Of a DNA stretch of 55,853 nt, positions 46,389 to 55,703 are shown piece by piece. Position numbers and translations under genes: made by a program. Position 1 is the stretch's first letter; the number at the start of each line of letters is the position of its first letter. The notes under the pieces are model-generated. The model worked only from the letters and a program-made list of their open reading frames with translations, had not been told where the DNA came from and searched no databases. This DNA comes from JAAYRQ01 sp035647235 (GTDB lineage: Bacteria > Bacillota > Syntrophomonadia > Syntrophomonadales > Syntrophomonadaceae), in the NCBI GenBank assembly GCA_964514235.1, contig CAZEPV010000012.1:1-55853 (forward strand). The letters are read 5' to 3'.

Positions 46389-47558
46389 TTAAAATGCAGC
46401 ATGGGTAGTATATAGGCAAACTATTCCGTTTTGTTGGTTAATTTCCGCTTTCGTTTCTTCCCCATTAATTACAGCTATTATCTTAGCTTTAATTTCTGCT
46501 GCAACATCTTCTAGGCTAGCCCCCTCTAAAGCAAGTCCCGCGTTAATATCCATATCTTCCTCCATGTGACGGAAAAGTTTAGCTGTAGAAGGTATCTTGA
46601 TAACTGGAACGATTGGGAAGCCGATAGGATTGCCCCGTCCAGTAGTAAAGAGCATAATTTGACTACCAGCAGCAGCCAGTCCAGCTAATGATTCCGTATC
46701 ATAGCCTGGACCATCCATTAAAACTAAGCCCTTCTTTTGAGGGCATTCCCCATATTCTAGGACTTCTTCAATGATTGAAGAGCCAGCTTTAACTATGCAT
46801 CCTAGGCTTTTTTCCTGAATAGAGCTCATACCGCCATCCATATTTCCGGGGGCAATTACATAATCGGCCATAGGCCCTAGTAGATCATGGGTAAATTGTT
46901 GAGCATTGCTAATCATAGTATCAATATCTTCGGCCACTTTTTCAGTGCGTGCCCTTTTTTTAAGAATTTCTTTGGTACCAATCATTTCCGTATTCTCGGT
47001 AAGAATTACTGTCCCGCCTTTTTCCACCAGCCAATCGGAGGCTAATCCAGTAGCAGCATTGGCGGTAATGCCGGAAAATGCATCAGAGCCACCGCATTCT
47101 AAACCTAAGATAATATCAGTTAAGGAAATAGGCACTCTTTTTTCCTCTGCTGCTTTGGCCAACATCTCCTGGGCTATTTGAATTCCTTTAGCAGCAGCCT
47201 TTTGTGAGCCTCCTATTTCTTGAACACTTATGTACTGTACATTCTTACCACTTTCAGCAATCAGTGAGGCCAAATAATCGGGTTTTATTACCTCACAACC
47301 AAGTCCGATTACGAGTGCCCCCGAGATGTTGGGGTGTTTACCTAAATTAGCTAGAGAACGCATATGGGTGGCTAAATCAGGGCCACCGCGACCACAACCA
47401 TGCCCGTGAAAGAGAACCGCTGTCTCAGGTAGGGCTCGATTAATAGCGTTAGCAACTCCATTAGCACATGCTACAGAGGGAATTATAGCTACATGATTAC
47501 GTATACCAACACTGCCATCAGGCCTTATATATCCAATCAAGTTATCCAAGTATTTCAC
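46389..47558 (-). CDS. UxaA-family lyase large subunit (altronate dehydratase/sulfolactate lyase type)
   Basis: The protein has 389 residues. It is the catalytic part of the UxaA/GarD family: IGYIRPDGSVGIRNHVAIIP, HGHGCGRGG, ALVIGLGCEVI, LGLECGGSDAFSGITANAA and FTTGRGNPIGFPIVPVIKI. The conserved Cys probably bind an Fe-S cluster or metal. It removes water (or sulfite in SuyB) from a 2-hydroxy acid. The small SAF-domain subunit is encoded just upstream, with the two frames overlapping by 17 bases. The substrate is not evident: no hexuronate or sulfonate genes are adjacent. Confidence 0.87.
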   Translation of the reverse strand: MKYLDNLIGYIRPDGSVGIRNHVAIIPSVACANGVANAINRALPETAVLFHGHGCGRGGPDLATHMRSLANLGKHPNISGALVIGLGCEVIKPDYLASLIAESGKNVQYISVQEIGGSQKAAAKGIQIAQEMLAKAAEEKRVPISLTDIILGLECGGSDAFSGITANAATGLASDWLVEKGGTVILTENTEMIGTKEILKKRARTEKVAEDIDTMISNAQQFTHDLLGPMADYVIAPGNMDGGMSSIQEKSLGCIVKAGSSIIEEVLEYGECPQKKGLVLMDGPGYDTESLAGLAAAGSQIMLFTTGRGNPIGFPIVPVIKIPSTAKLFRHMEEDMDINAGLALEGASLEDVAAEIKAKIIAVINGEETKAEINQQNGIVCLYTTHAAF

Positions 47559-47817
47559 CCCCTACACCTAAATTATGTGAATGAATCCATTGGCCTTTTT
47601 TAATCTTTCGGTTAGCCTCGCCAATACTTTCACCATATTTGATAACATGCTCCCCAGAGGAGAAATCTTTTAAAGCTACTTTGTGACTGTAAGGGATATC
47701 ATCCATGGCCACAAATTTGTCCTTTCCATCTACCACAAGATCTTTGCCTTTCGAAATATCGACTAGAGTTACAGCGACATTATCTGCAGGGTTAATTATT
47801 ATGGCATTCCTTTCCAT
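47542..47817 (-). CDS. UxaA-family lyase small subunit (SAF domain)
   Basis: The protein has 91 residues and is a single SAF domain: IIINPADNVAVTLVDI, YSHKVALKDFSSGEHVIKYGE, and GQWIHSHNLG. This is the N-terminal part of fused altronate dehydratases, here a separate gene as in SuyA. GGAAAGGAG lies about 11 bases before the ATG. It forms a two-gene operon with the large subunit. Confidence 0.88.
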   Translation of the reverse strand: MERNAIIINPADNVAVTLVDISKGKDLVVDGKDKFVAMDDIPYSHKVALKDFSSGEHVIKYGESIGEANRKIKKGQWIHSHNLGVGGEILG

Positions 47818-47983
47818 GACATTTATTTCTCCTTTCCTCCAAATGGTAATTGGTGACCTATGGTTTTCAGACTATTCTTACAAGTATATTTTCGATGCTC
47901 CTTTAATATTTCCTTTTTAAAAAAAGATTTTACTTGGGATAGGCAAAATTTCGGTGTAAGAGGGGATGATTAGGTTTGTCGGG

Positions 47984-50266
47984 CTAATTCGTATTTTGGA
48001 TAATTTCTATTACTTTTTCACCTGCTACTGGTCTACTAAATAAATAACCTTGCATAAAATCGCAATTGGCAGTGGTGAGATATTCTTTTTGTTCAGGGGT
48101 TTCCACCCCTTCTGCAACTACTTTCAATTTTAACTGTTTAGCTAATAAAAGGATGCTTTCAATAAATATATCTTCTTGTGTGACTTGAGTAATGTTATCG
48201 ATAAATGATTTATCAATTTTAAGAGTATCGATGCTAAGGTTTTTCAACCTGGCCAAGGAGGAATATCCAGTGCCAAAATCATCTAATGATATACTAACTC
48301 CTAGCTTGCGAAGGGAATCCAACTTTTGATTGACAATTTCATAATTATTCATAAAGTTAGTTTCTGTAATCTCCAAGGCTAAATGTGTGGGATTTATTTG
48401 TGCATCCGTAATTATATTCTGGAGCCTAGTTTCAAAATCTTCTTGTAGTAACTGGATGACGGAAATATTTACTGCCATTTTTAATTCTTCAATGCCTCGC
48501 TTATGTAATTCTTTTATAAAATTGCAAGCGGTTTTTAAAATCCATTCTCCAAGTGGCAGTATTAACTGGTTTTGCTCAGCAATTTCAATAAATTTTAGTG
48601 GTGGTATAAATCCTATTTTTTTGCTTTCCCAACGGGCCAATGCTTCTAAGCCTATAATTTTACCAGTTTTCAAGTCAAGCTGTGGTTGGTAGGCCAGGTA
48701 AAATTCATCAGCAAAATTTTTATGGCTTGCAGCAGCCCGTAATTCCTTTTCTATGAGCTCATTTTGCAATAATTCATTTTGAATTTCCTTATGAAAAAAC
48801 CAAGAATTCTTATCTTCCAGATCCCTCAATTTATTAATCGTGATTTCTATATGTTTTATAATATCTTCAGATGTAATATAGTTATCATCTATATTTAGAA
48901 TGCCAACCCTTTTGGTTATGAGTTCACTAGATTCTATTACTGCTGGTATTTCATCTAGGGAATCAAAAATTTTCTTACTTATTTGGCTTAGGTAGTCTTT
49001 ATTTCTATAATTTTTTATATAAATACAAAGATTTTCTTCAGAATAAGCAAACAAATAACTATTCTTAAGGTTTAGGCCTTTAATAATTTTTACTTTCTCG
49101 ATTAACAAATCTTTTAATGCTTGCGAGCCATAAATTAGTTTAACAAGATGGAAATTCATGAAGTTAAGAATGAATAATGCGTCCCTATTTTTACGGCTAT
49201 CTCCAAGTTGTTCATTTATGAATAAATTAAAATAGCCTTTGTTAGGTAGTCCAGTCAATGGATCATAATAAGCTAGTTTTCTTATTTCATTGGTTTTCTT
49301 GTTGGACTTGTATGCCATGTAACTGAATAATAGAAATACTAAAAATAAAAGGAACAAGGTGGCTAATGTAACCTTGTTAGTCAATTTATTTATTTCCTCT
49401 AAAGAGTGGAATAGAAGCAATGTGCCCATTTTAGTATTGTCCACGTAAATTGGATAAAGGGTTTCATAAACCTCTTTATTATTGTAGGTCTTTTTACTGT
49501 AATAAGGCTGATTTTCTGCAATAGCCCTTTCCTCAAATTCATCTAGATGGTAGTAAGTTTCGATTGTATGTTGACATAAAAAGTCTTTTTCTTCATTTTT
49601 CAAATAATATGCTTGTACAATGTTTTTCTTATCTACAAGTAGATTTACAAATTCCTTGGGACAGAATGCTTTAGTTACTTGGTAAATATTATCTGCTAAA
49701 ATTCCAGTTTGCACAAATTCACCATCATCATTTTTGGCATAGGCATATTTATAATGGATGCCAGACTCTACATCAGCTCGAATAGGCTCTATTAATATTA
49801 TTTCGTCACTTTTTAAATAATCATATTCAGAGTGTCCCTTTCTAGTTTGCCATCCTAAAAATTCGTCTGCAGTGTATATAATTTCGCCATGGGAATTATA
49901 CCAATATATTTCATCGACTTTTAATTGTTTACGCATTTCATTTAGAAATTCATTACTTAATTTCCCTTGATTCTCAAGTATCATCTTGTTAGCAACTAAG
50001 AGTTTTTCTTCTAGGACTTATTCGATAGTATTTGTAGCAATAATAGAATTGGTTAATCTTGATATATGAATATCGGTCTGCTTTAAAGAATCATTAATCA
50101 TGTAATTAAATAGGAAGGTATTGAGAGTATGGGTGATAAAAAAGCAGGTAGAAATAAATAGAATTATTATTAATAACAATGTAGTAATATAAGTTTTCCA
50201 GGAGGTAAATTCGACTAACTTATTCAATAATCCCCCCACCTTCAGCCCATTGGATATTAAATCCAA
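47984..50266 (-). pseudogene. Membrane c-di-GMP phosphodiesterase (degenerate GGDEF + EAL), split by one in-frame stop
   Basis: The 5' part (50266 or, better, TTG 50227 after AAGGTGGGG) gives a membrane helix. A TAA at 50018-50020 interrupts it, and the same frame continues VLEEKLLVANK into ATG 49984 and the remaining 666 residues. The extracellular sensor part lies between the first helix and a second near IGTLLLF to FSYMAY. The GGDEF domain has its signature replaced (AYSEEN). The EAL domain looks active: LEALARW, VNISVIQL, LALEITETNF, DDFGTGYSSL, KIDKSFI and AEGVETPEQ. If the stop is real, only a form starting at 49984, without the first helix, would be made. Confidence 0.8.
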
Positions 50267-50460
50267 TGCCTAGCAGCAGCATTCAGAATATATTGATATT
50301 TCAAATCAATAATACTAAATTTAGACAAAATTCGCAAGTAAAAATTGGATATGGTGGGTGGGGTTTGTTTGCCTGGTTTATTATTACATAAATAAGTATT
50401 TAGCCTATGCTAGACAAGGGATGCCATTTTAAATTACCCCAAAGCTTAACAAATAAAGTA

Positions 50461-50492
50461 GAACTGCGACCGTGATAGTCAAGTCGCAGTTC
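50461..50492 (-). terminator. Terminator of the two-component operon
   Basis: GAACTGCGAC (50461-50470) and GTCGCAGTTC (50483-50492) form a 10-bp stem; TACTTTATTT follows on the minus strand, just beyond the kinase stop. Confidence 0.75.
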
Positions 50493-50498
50493 ACATAG

Positions 50499-52526
50499 TT
50501 AAAATTCTAATTCTACCTTAAATAAATCCCCATCGACCGTAATGGTGAACTTTCCGCCACAGGCCTGGGTAAAGCTTTGGGCGATTGATAGGCCTAGACC
50601 AGAACCTTCAGTAGTTCTTGCTTTATCACCTCGGGTAAAGCGCTCTAAAATTTCATCTTCATTGAAATTTATTTCATAGTTAGCGGTGTTTTTTATTGTA
50701 GCAATAACTTTTTTCTCCTCATTCTTTAAATCAATAAATACTCGGGAACCGTGCAGGGAATATTTCAAGGCATTTGTAATTAAGTTTTCCCATACTCGGT
50801 ACAATTTGTCCCCATCGCTTACGATATTGACTGGTTGATCTGGGATGTTAACTCTGAATACTAATCCAGATTCATTGATATTTTCCTCCATGTCGGCTAG
50901 AGTCTGCTGAATTAGGCGAGCCAAATCAATTTGTTTCATATCTAGGCTGATATTTTCGCTACTAGCTTTAGCCAAATCGAATAAATCCTCGATTAAGTTT
51001 TTGAGTCGTTGGGATTTTTGGCCAAGAATCTGTATATAATCATTAACATGTTCGGGCAAATCTTCTTCTCGGTTTAGTAAATCAACATAACTAATAATTG
51101 AGGTTAAGGGGGTTTTTAAGTCATGTGATATATTAGTAATTAAGTCTATTTTCATCCGTTCAGCTTTTATTTGCTCTGATATAGCCATATTTATCCCTTC
51201 TTGCAGGGTATTTAGATTTTGGTTAGATTGATAAAGGGCTGAACCCTTAGGTAATTGCAATTTGGTATCCATATCACCATTTTTCATTAGTTCAATATGG
51301 TCGAGTAAGGCGGCAAAATCACTTAAGGCTAAGTCGTAGTGTTTTAGATAGCGGTAAATAAGGTATAAGCCGAAGATAGCAATAAGGACTGCCATAAACA
51401 CATTACGAGTTAAAAACATAAGTGAAAGAGGTGCTAATATTACTTCTGCTGCTACTAGTAGGTAAGCCCGTCTTAGCATCAACTTTTGCCAAGGGTAACG
51501 CTTTTCGTATTTTTGATACCATTTGAAAATGGAATTGATAGAATTATGGCTAAAGAACTTTTTGCGATTATAAATTAAATCCATTAATAATAGATAAAAC
51601 CACCAAAAAGCAAATAAGAAAAATAGAGTAGCAACAAATGCATTGCTTAATACATCAATTAATTGGGGGTAGGTCACATAATTATATGACTGATAAGTAA
51701 CGGCACTCATAATCCCTATCCCCAGAAAGAGAAAAGGAAATAGGGTAATTATTACTTTTGCTTCTAACCATAATTTACCCGACCATGATGCTAAGCTACG
51801 GTCAAAGTCCTTTTTGTTGTGGCGTTTAATGAAAGCAAAAACAAGTAATAATATGCTAGTCAATATAAGCACAATTGCAATGGTGCCTACTAGAGGTAAA
51901 AGTTTTTGCTCTGTATAATATCCAGAAGGTTCATATAGATTTTCTACTAAAGGGTCTTTAACCGCTACAAAGACCGCGGTTTTTTCAAGCTCCTCTGCAG
52001 AATGGGAATACTGATATTTAGGTACTAACCCCCTATAGCCACTATCCAAGCGGTTATAATCTACTTTTTCACCATTTTGCATTATAGAAATATTTTGGCC
52101 ATCAAAATACCAGATGTAATTATAATCTTTAGGCAGATTCGATAGACTGCCATCTGTTATATTTTCTAAGGATGTCCCAGCAATGTTGGTAGTCATGAAA
52201 TCACTATTTTTATTGATTGCCCAGTAGCGTATGTTTTCTCCTTCCTCTTCTAAGCTAGTAAAAGTTCTTTCACTAGTATAGTTAGCTTCCTCATCTGCAT
52301 TATATTGGACTAGGGAAAAAAGCTCATTAAAATAATAGCTGGTTCGTTGTTTAAAGGCATAACTATCTTTATAATCCACAAAAGGAGATTGCAAAGCCTT
52401 AGAATTGCCTCCATAGTTGCCTAAAACAGTCAAACTAATAAAAAGCAGACTAATTATAATACTCGTAGCTACAAAAAAAGTGAGCCAAACCCACAAAGGT
52501 CTAGAGTTTTTCAATTTTGTATCCAA
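50499..52526 (-). CDS. Sensor histidine kinase of an OmpR-type two-component system
   Basis: The protein has 675 residues. It has a helix near 13-34, an extracellular sensor region (about 40-215), then several more membrane helices (about 216-236, 260-282, 293-318 and 360-395). The phosphoacceptor helix has NISHDLKTPLTSI (His about 468). The ATPase domain has VWENLITNALKYS, FTRGD and GSGLGLSIAQSF. The ATG lies inside the end of the response-regulator gene (26-base overlap), so both are translated together. The signal is unknown; the multi-span form recalls envelope-stress kinases. A relic of a related kinase lies at 45944-46053. Confidence 0.93.
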   Translation of the reverse strand: MDTKLKNSRPLWVWLTFFVATSIIISLLFISLTVLGNYGGNSKALQSPFVDYKDSYAFKQRTSYYFNELFSLVQYNADEEANYTSERTFTSLEEEGENIRYWAINKNSDFMTTNIAGTSLENITDGSLSNLPKDYNYIWYFDGQNISIMQNGEKVDYNRLDSGYRGLVPKYQYSHSAEELEKTAVFVAVKDPLVENLYEPSGYYTEQKLLPLVGTIAIVLILTSILLLVFAFIKRHNKKDFDRSLASWSGKLWLEAKVIITLFPFLFLGIGIMSAVTYQSYNYVTYPQLIDVLSNAFVATLFFLFAFWWFYLLLMDLIYNRKKFFSHNSINSIFKWYQKYEKRYPWQKLMLRRAYLLVAAEVILAPLSLMFLTRNVFMAVLIAIFGLYLIYRYLKHYDLALSDFAALLDHIELMKNGDMDTKLQLPKGSALYQSNQNLNTLQEGINMAISEQIKAERMKIDLITNISHDLKTPLTSIISYVDLLNREEDLPEHVNDYIQILGQKSQRLKNLIEDLFDLAKASSENISLDMKQIDLARLIQQTLADMEENINESGLVFRVNIPDQPVNIVSDGDKLYRVWENLITNALKYSLHGSRVFIDLKNEEKKVIATIKNTANYEINFNEDEILERFTRGDKARTTEGSGLGLSIAQSFTQACGGKFTITVDGDLFKVELEF

Positions 52527-53199
52527 TGCCCCATACCACCTTTAAATATTTTGGCTCTTTCGGGTTTATTTCAATTTTTTCTCTAATGCGGCGAATATGT
52601 ACCATAACGGTATTTTCAATTTTATAAGCGGCTTCTTCCCAAACCCGCTCATATATTTCTTCCGCGGGGAAAATTCGCCCTAGATTACGCATTAGAAGTT
52701 CCATGATCTTGGTTTCAGTAGCAGTTAACCTTACTAATTCACCATCAACACTTAATGTTTTCTTTTCTAAGTCAAAAGATAGACCACCAGTTACCAGCAA
52801 ATTAGGGTTGTGGTTGTCTATACTGCCAAAGTTAAGATATCTTCTTAATTGTGACTTAACCCGAGCCATCAGTTCCATGCTATTAAAGGGCTTAGTCACA
52901 TAATCATCTGCTCCCATGGAGAGACCTAGAATTTTATCCGTGTCCTCAGATTTAGCTGATAAAATAATAATGGGGATATTTTTTTCCGCCCTAATTTTAA
53001 GCATGGTTGATAGACCATCTAACTTAGGCATCATGACATCTAAAATGATTAAGTGCACATCTTCGGCATTAATCATATCCAAGGCTTGTAAGCCGTCAAA
53101 AGCTTTTAAAACTCTATAGCCTTCATTTTGTAAATTAATGGCTATAGCATTTACTATTTCCGGATCATCATCTACTACTAATATTTGTCCTTTATCCAC
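52501..53199 (-). CDS. OmpR/PhoB-type response regulator
   Basis: The protein has 232 residues from a GTG start. The receiver domain has acidic DDD (10-12), the phosphoacceptor D54 in LIILDVMMPKLDG, the switch residue S81 and K103 in DDYVTKPF. The winged-helix effector contains LTATETKIMELLMRNLGRIF and ENTVMVHIRRIREKIE. It is first in the operon with the kinase. Repeats CCTTAAG in its upstream region could be its own binding sites. Confidence 0.95.
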   Translation of the reverse strand: MDKGQILVVDDDPEIVNAIAINLQNEGYRVLKAFDGLQALDMINAEDVHLIILDVMMPKLDGLSTMLKIRAEKNIPIIILSAKSEDTDKILGLSMGADDYVTKPFNSMELMARVKSQLRRYLNFGSIDNHNPNLLVTGGLSFDLEKKTLSVDGELVRLTATETKIMELLMRNLGRIFPAEEIYERVWEEAAYKIENTVMVHIRRIREKIEINPKEPKYLKVVWGIGYKIEKL

Positions 53200-53238
53200 T
53201 CATACACCACCATTCATATTAAAATTATTAAAAGAAAC

Positions 53239-53299
53239 CCTTAAGCCTTAATTTACTTTAAAAGAAAAGGCTTACAGAATACTCAAGGAAATCCTTAAG
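53239..53299. promoter_or_regulatory. Candidate binding repeats upstream of the response regulator
   Basis: CCTTAAG occurs at 53239-53245 and 53293-53299, with further partial copies (CCTTAA, CTTAC) between and AAGCCTT/AAGGCTT as an inverted pair. Clustering 40-100 bases before the start suits autoregulation. The rest of this 336-base spacer up to 53535 holds no gene I can support. Confidence 0.3.
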
Positions 53300-53535
53300 A
53301 ATTTCTTACAATTATCCAAAATGGGGTATTTTAAAAAACTATCTTTTATTTTAACAGAAGTTATAGTAAAAAATAATTTTGGGAATGTGCATAATAAGCA
53401 ATTTTCAACATCAAAATTCATTAAAATAGGACATAGGCATGAAATTAATTTGAATGAAGGACATAATATAAAATATCATGTTAATGCCAATAATGTTGTA
53501 TAATATAAATGAAAACTGAAAGGAGGGTTAACAAT

Positions 53536-53772
53536 ATGAGCATTGCTAAAGTAACCGCAAGGGGCCAGTTAGTGATCCCAGTTGAATATCGGAAAAAATA
53601 TAATATTAAATCGCCAGGGAAAGTACTATTTACAGAAAGGGATGGATATTTAGTAGTATTGCCTATTCCTACTAATCCCCTTGATGCCAGGGGTATATTA
53701 AAACCTAAAAAACCCTTGCATATTAGCCAAGTAGAATATAAAAAAGAAGAGTTAACATTGGAGGGGGAATAA
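53536..53772 (+). CDS. vapB: AbrB/MazE-type antitoxin (VapB-like)
   Basis: I start at 53536 (AAAGGAGGGTTAACA before ATG), giving 78 residues. The N-terminal swapped-hairpin DNA-binding domain reads AKVTARGQLVIPVEYRKKY, then VLFTERDGYLVVLPI. The C-terminal tail (LHISQVEYKKEEL) would wrap the toxin. The stop codon is directly followed by the toxin ATG. A TATAAT at 53499-53504 is a plausible promoter. Confidence 0.88.
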   Translation: MSIAKVTARGQLVIPVEYRKKYNIKSPGKVLFTERDGYLVVLPIPTNPLDARGILKPKKPLHISQVEYKKEELTLEGE

Positions 53773-54183
53773 ATGGACAGATACATTATGGATTCCTATG
53801 CAATACTTTGCTTTCTGCAGGATGAACCCAGGGCAGATAAAGTAGCAGAATTAATCGAGCTGGCTAATGATAATAAAATTCAACTATTTATTACTTGGGT
53901 CAACATGGGTGAGGTTTATTATAGGGTTTGGCGGGAGTATGGGGAAGTGGAGGCTAAAAGGGTATTAGATATATTATCAACTTGGCCCATGGAAATATTA
54001 GTAGCCGATGGCGAATTGACTATTAAGGCGGCTATGGTAAAAGCCCAAAACAAACTAGCATATGCTGATGCCTTTGCTATTGGGGCAGCTTTATTGTACC
54101 AAGCTAGGATTGTGACAGGTGATCCGGAAATAAAAGCGGCTAACGAGAAAATGGGATTTGGTATGTGTTGGCTCGGGGAATGA
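53773..54183 (+). CDS. vapC: PIN-domain ribonuclease toxin (VapC-like)
   Basis: The protein has 136 residues. The four PIN acidic residues are in place: D7 (IMDSYAIL), E47 (VNMGEVYY), D99 (LAYADAFA) and D117 (VTGDPEI). It cleaves RNA using metal and is held inactive by the antitoxin encoded immediately upstream with no gap. A hairpin AACCCTT/AAGGGTT follows at 54211-54242. Whether the module is active cannot be read, but no residue is missing. Confidence 0.92.
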   Translation: MDRYIMDSYAILCFLQDEPRADKVAELIELANDNKIQLFITWVNMGEVYYRVWREYGEVEAKRVLDILSTWPMEILVADGELTIKAAMVKAQNKLAYADAFAIGAALLYQARIVTGDPEIKAANEKMGFGMCWLGE

Positions 54184-54210
54184 GTGGGTGGATAAATTAA
54201 CTAAGGATAA

Positions 54211-54242
54211 AACCCTTTTATATTGATCCTAAAATAAGGGTT
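54211..54242. terminator. Weak hairpin between vapC and the flavin protein gene
   Basis: AACCCTT (54211-54217) pairs with AAGGGTT (54236-54242). It overlaps the stop codon of the minus-strand gene. Confidence 0.4.
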
Positions 54243-54804
54243 AATTCATTCTGCCCCATTTCATTTCTTCCCCATTTTCATCATATTTCTTACGTTTAGC
54301 GGTGATTTTGCTAATGGGTATTTTATAGACATTGGTTCTTTTTAATCCCCTTTTAATTGCTAAGGTAGAATAAGGCATTTTATCTGGAGTATACTTTTCG
54401 CAGATTAATTTTAGGGCTTTTATTTTCTCTGCCTCATTTTTTATCAATTCAATTTTTCCACTTACAATAGCAGACTCATATTCCGTAGTAAAAACTTGGT
54501 TAATAATTAGACTAGCTTTTTCCTGGCTATCTGCCATCATATTTAATTCCTTTAGGGAAAAAATATCGGGCACCCTAACTTGTCCCACAAAGGTTACTAT
54601 AACATCGGGGGCAGACATAAATATATCTACTTTTTCTCCTTCCCTAGCTGAATGGAAATATAATACATCCTTTTCCCTTACGATGGAAAGGGGAATTGCA
54701 TAGGGCTCATTATTATTTTTCACTACCGAAACTACACCATATGTGGATTTATCTATGACTGTGAAAGCAAATCTTTTATCCATTTCTCTATCTTTTCTAC
54801 GCAT
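54241..54804 (-). CDS. Pyridoxamine-5'-phosphate-oxidase-like flavin protein (NimA-like)
   Basis: The protein has 187 residues. The opening MRRKDREMD is typical of the Nim/COG3467 group. A split-barrel FMN-binding core follows: YGVVSVVKNNNEPYAIPLSI, LYFHSAREGEKVD, VIVTFVGQVRVP and ESAIVSGKIELI. Such proteins bind flavin and may reduce nitro compounds or other small molecules. It follows the small membrane protein gene by 16 bases, so they are probably an operon. Confidence 0.88.
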   Translation of the reverse strand: MRRKDREMDKRFAFTVIDKSTYGVVSVVKNNNEPYAIPLSIVREKDVLYFHSAREGEKVDIFMSAPDVIVTFVGQVRVPDIFSLKELNMMADSQEKASLIINQVFTTEYESAIVSGKIELIKNEAEKIKALKLICEKYTPDKMPYSTLAIKRGLKRTNVYKIPISKITAKRKKYDENGEEMKWGRMN

Positions 54805-54820
54805 TTTAGCACCCGTCCTT

Positions 54821-55099
54821 TTATATTGAAATACTTTTTAGCCTTTCTTTATTAAGGCGACGTTCAGGTTGTTCAAACATTTCTACGATGGTCCACAAGT
54901 TCAAAAAGGCATTATAGCCCCACCATAGTGACCAGCTAGGGCTACTTGCTGTCCAGGAACAGTAGATACTAATAAGGCCTAATAAAAGAAATATTATCCA
55001 AGGCCATACCCCAAATCTTTCCTCAATTTTTACCACTAGAACATGGTATATTCCGATGGTTAAAAAAACATAAATCCCGAACAATATGCCAATATACAT
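54821..55099 (-). CDS. Small membrane protein (DUF4491-like)
   Basis: The protein has 92 residues with three hydrophobic helices (about 2-22, 32-48 and 58-75). The pattern VFLTIGIYHVLVVKIEERFG near the start and LWTIVEMFEQPERR at the end resembles the DUF4491 family of Firmicutes as I recall it. No function is known. It is encoded just ahead of the NimA-like gene. Confidence 0.65.
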   Translation of the reverse strand: MYIGILFGIYVFLTIGIYHVLVVKIEERFGVWPWIIFLLLGLISIYCSWTASSPSWSLWWGYNAFLNLWTIVEMFEQPERRLNKERLKSISI

Positions 55100-55244
55100 T
55101 CAATCACACCTTTATACTTTGCTAGGAAAATTATACATCATATATTGGGCTTTCGCCATTAAGCAAATTATCCTAAATTCGCTCATACATTAATTTTTCT
55201 AACCATTCTGTTTTATATCTGGGGATACTTGTAATGTATATAAA

Positions 55245-55277
55245 GAAATACTGCCTAAAACCACTAGGCAGTATTTC
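55245..55277 (-). terminator. Terminator of the flavin protein gene at 55308
   Basis: The 13-bp perfect stem GAAATACTGCCTA (55245-55257) with TAGGCAGTATTTC (55265-55277) is followed on the minus strand by TTTATATAC. Confidence 0.8.
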
Positions 55278-55307
55278 AAAATTACCAGGTTCAATTTTAG
55301 TAGTTTT

Positions 55308-55703
55308 CTATAATTGTTTACCGTTATCAGGACCGGGAGTCGTAACATATATTTGACTTATGTCTACAATTACCACTCCTTTAGGATCTAAGAAAGGCTT
55401 TTCCTTCTTTACTTGTGCTACTCCCGATTCGAAATTAGGACCTGATGTTTCGATAGTTGCCTGGCCTTTAATTTGATAACCATCATGTTCATGCCATACT
55501 GCTATGGCTACATTAGGGTTAGCTTGTAAGTTAGCGATACTCTTGTTCATTAAAATATCGACTAACATTATCTGCTTATCATTTAATATTTCCACAAAAT
55601 TAATAGGTACTGCATTAGGGATGCCATCTTTATCCGCAGTAGCTAAGACCCACATTTCAGCATTTTCCAAAACTTTTTTAACCTCGTCATTCAAAATTGC
55701 CAC
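55308..55703 (-). CDS. Pyridoxamine-5'-phosphate-oxidase family flavin-binding protein
   Basis: The protein has 131 residues from a GTG start with AGGAGGT 8 bases upstream. The split-barrel pattern is LENAEMWVLATADKDGIPNA, VPINFVEIL, SIANLQANPNVAIAVW and GYQIKGQATIE, ending PGPDNGKQL. Small members of this family bind FMN or F420/heme; no specific reaction can be given. It is a single gene. Beyond it (55704-55853) I see only its upstream region. Confidence 0.88.
   Translation of the reverse strand: MAILNDEVKKVLENAEMWVLATADKDGIPNAVPINFVEILNDKQIMLVDILMNKSIANLQANPNVAIAVWHEHDGYQIKGQATIETSGPNFESGVAQVKKEKPFLDPKGVVIVDISQIYVTTPGPDNGKQL

Noticed and set aside
46219..46419. Small minus-strand frame with hydrophobic residues
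   Set aside because: It overlaps the UxaA-gene end and its terminator, has no ribosome site and no family resemblance.
53321..53503. Possible 60-residue gene upstream of vapB
   Set aside because: No ribosome site, no recognisable protein pattern, and it covers the likely vapB promoter.
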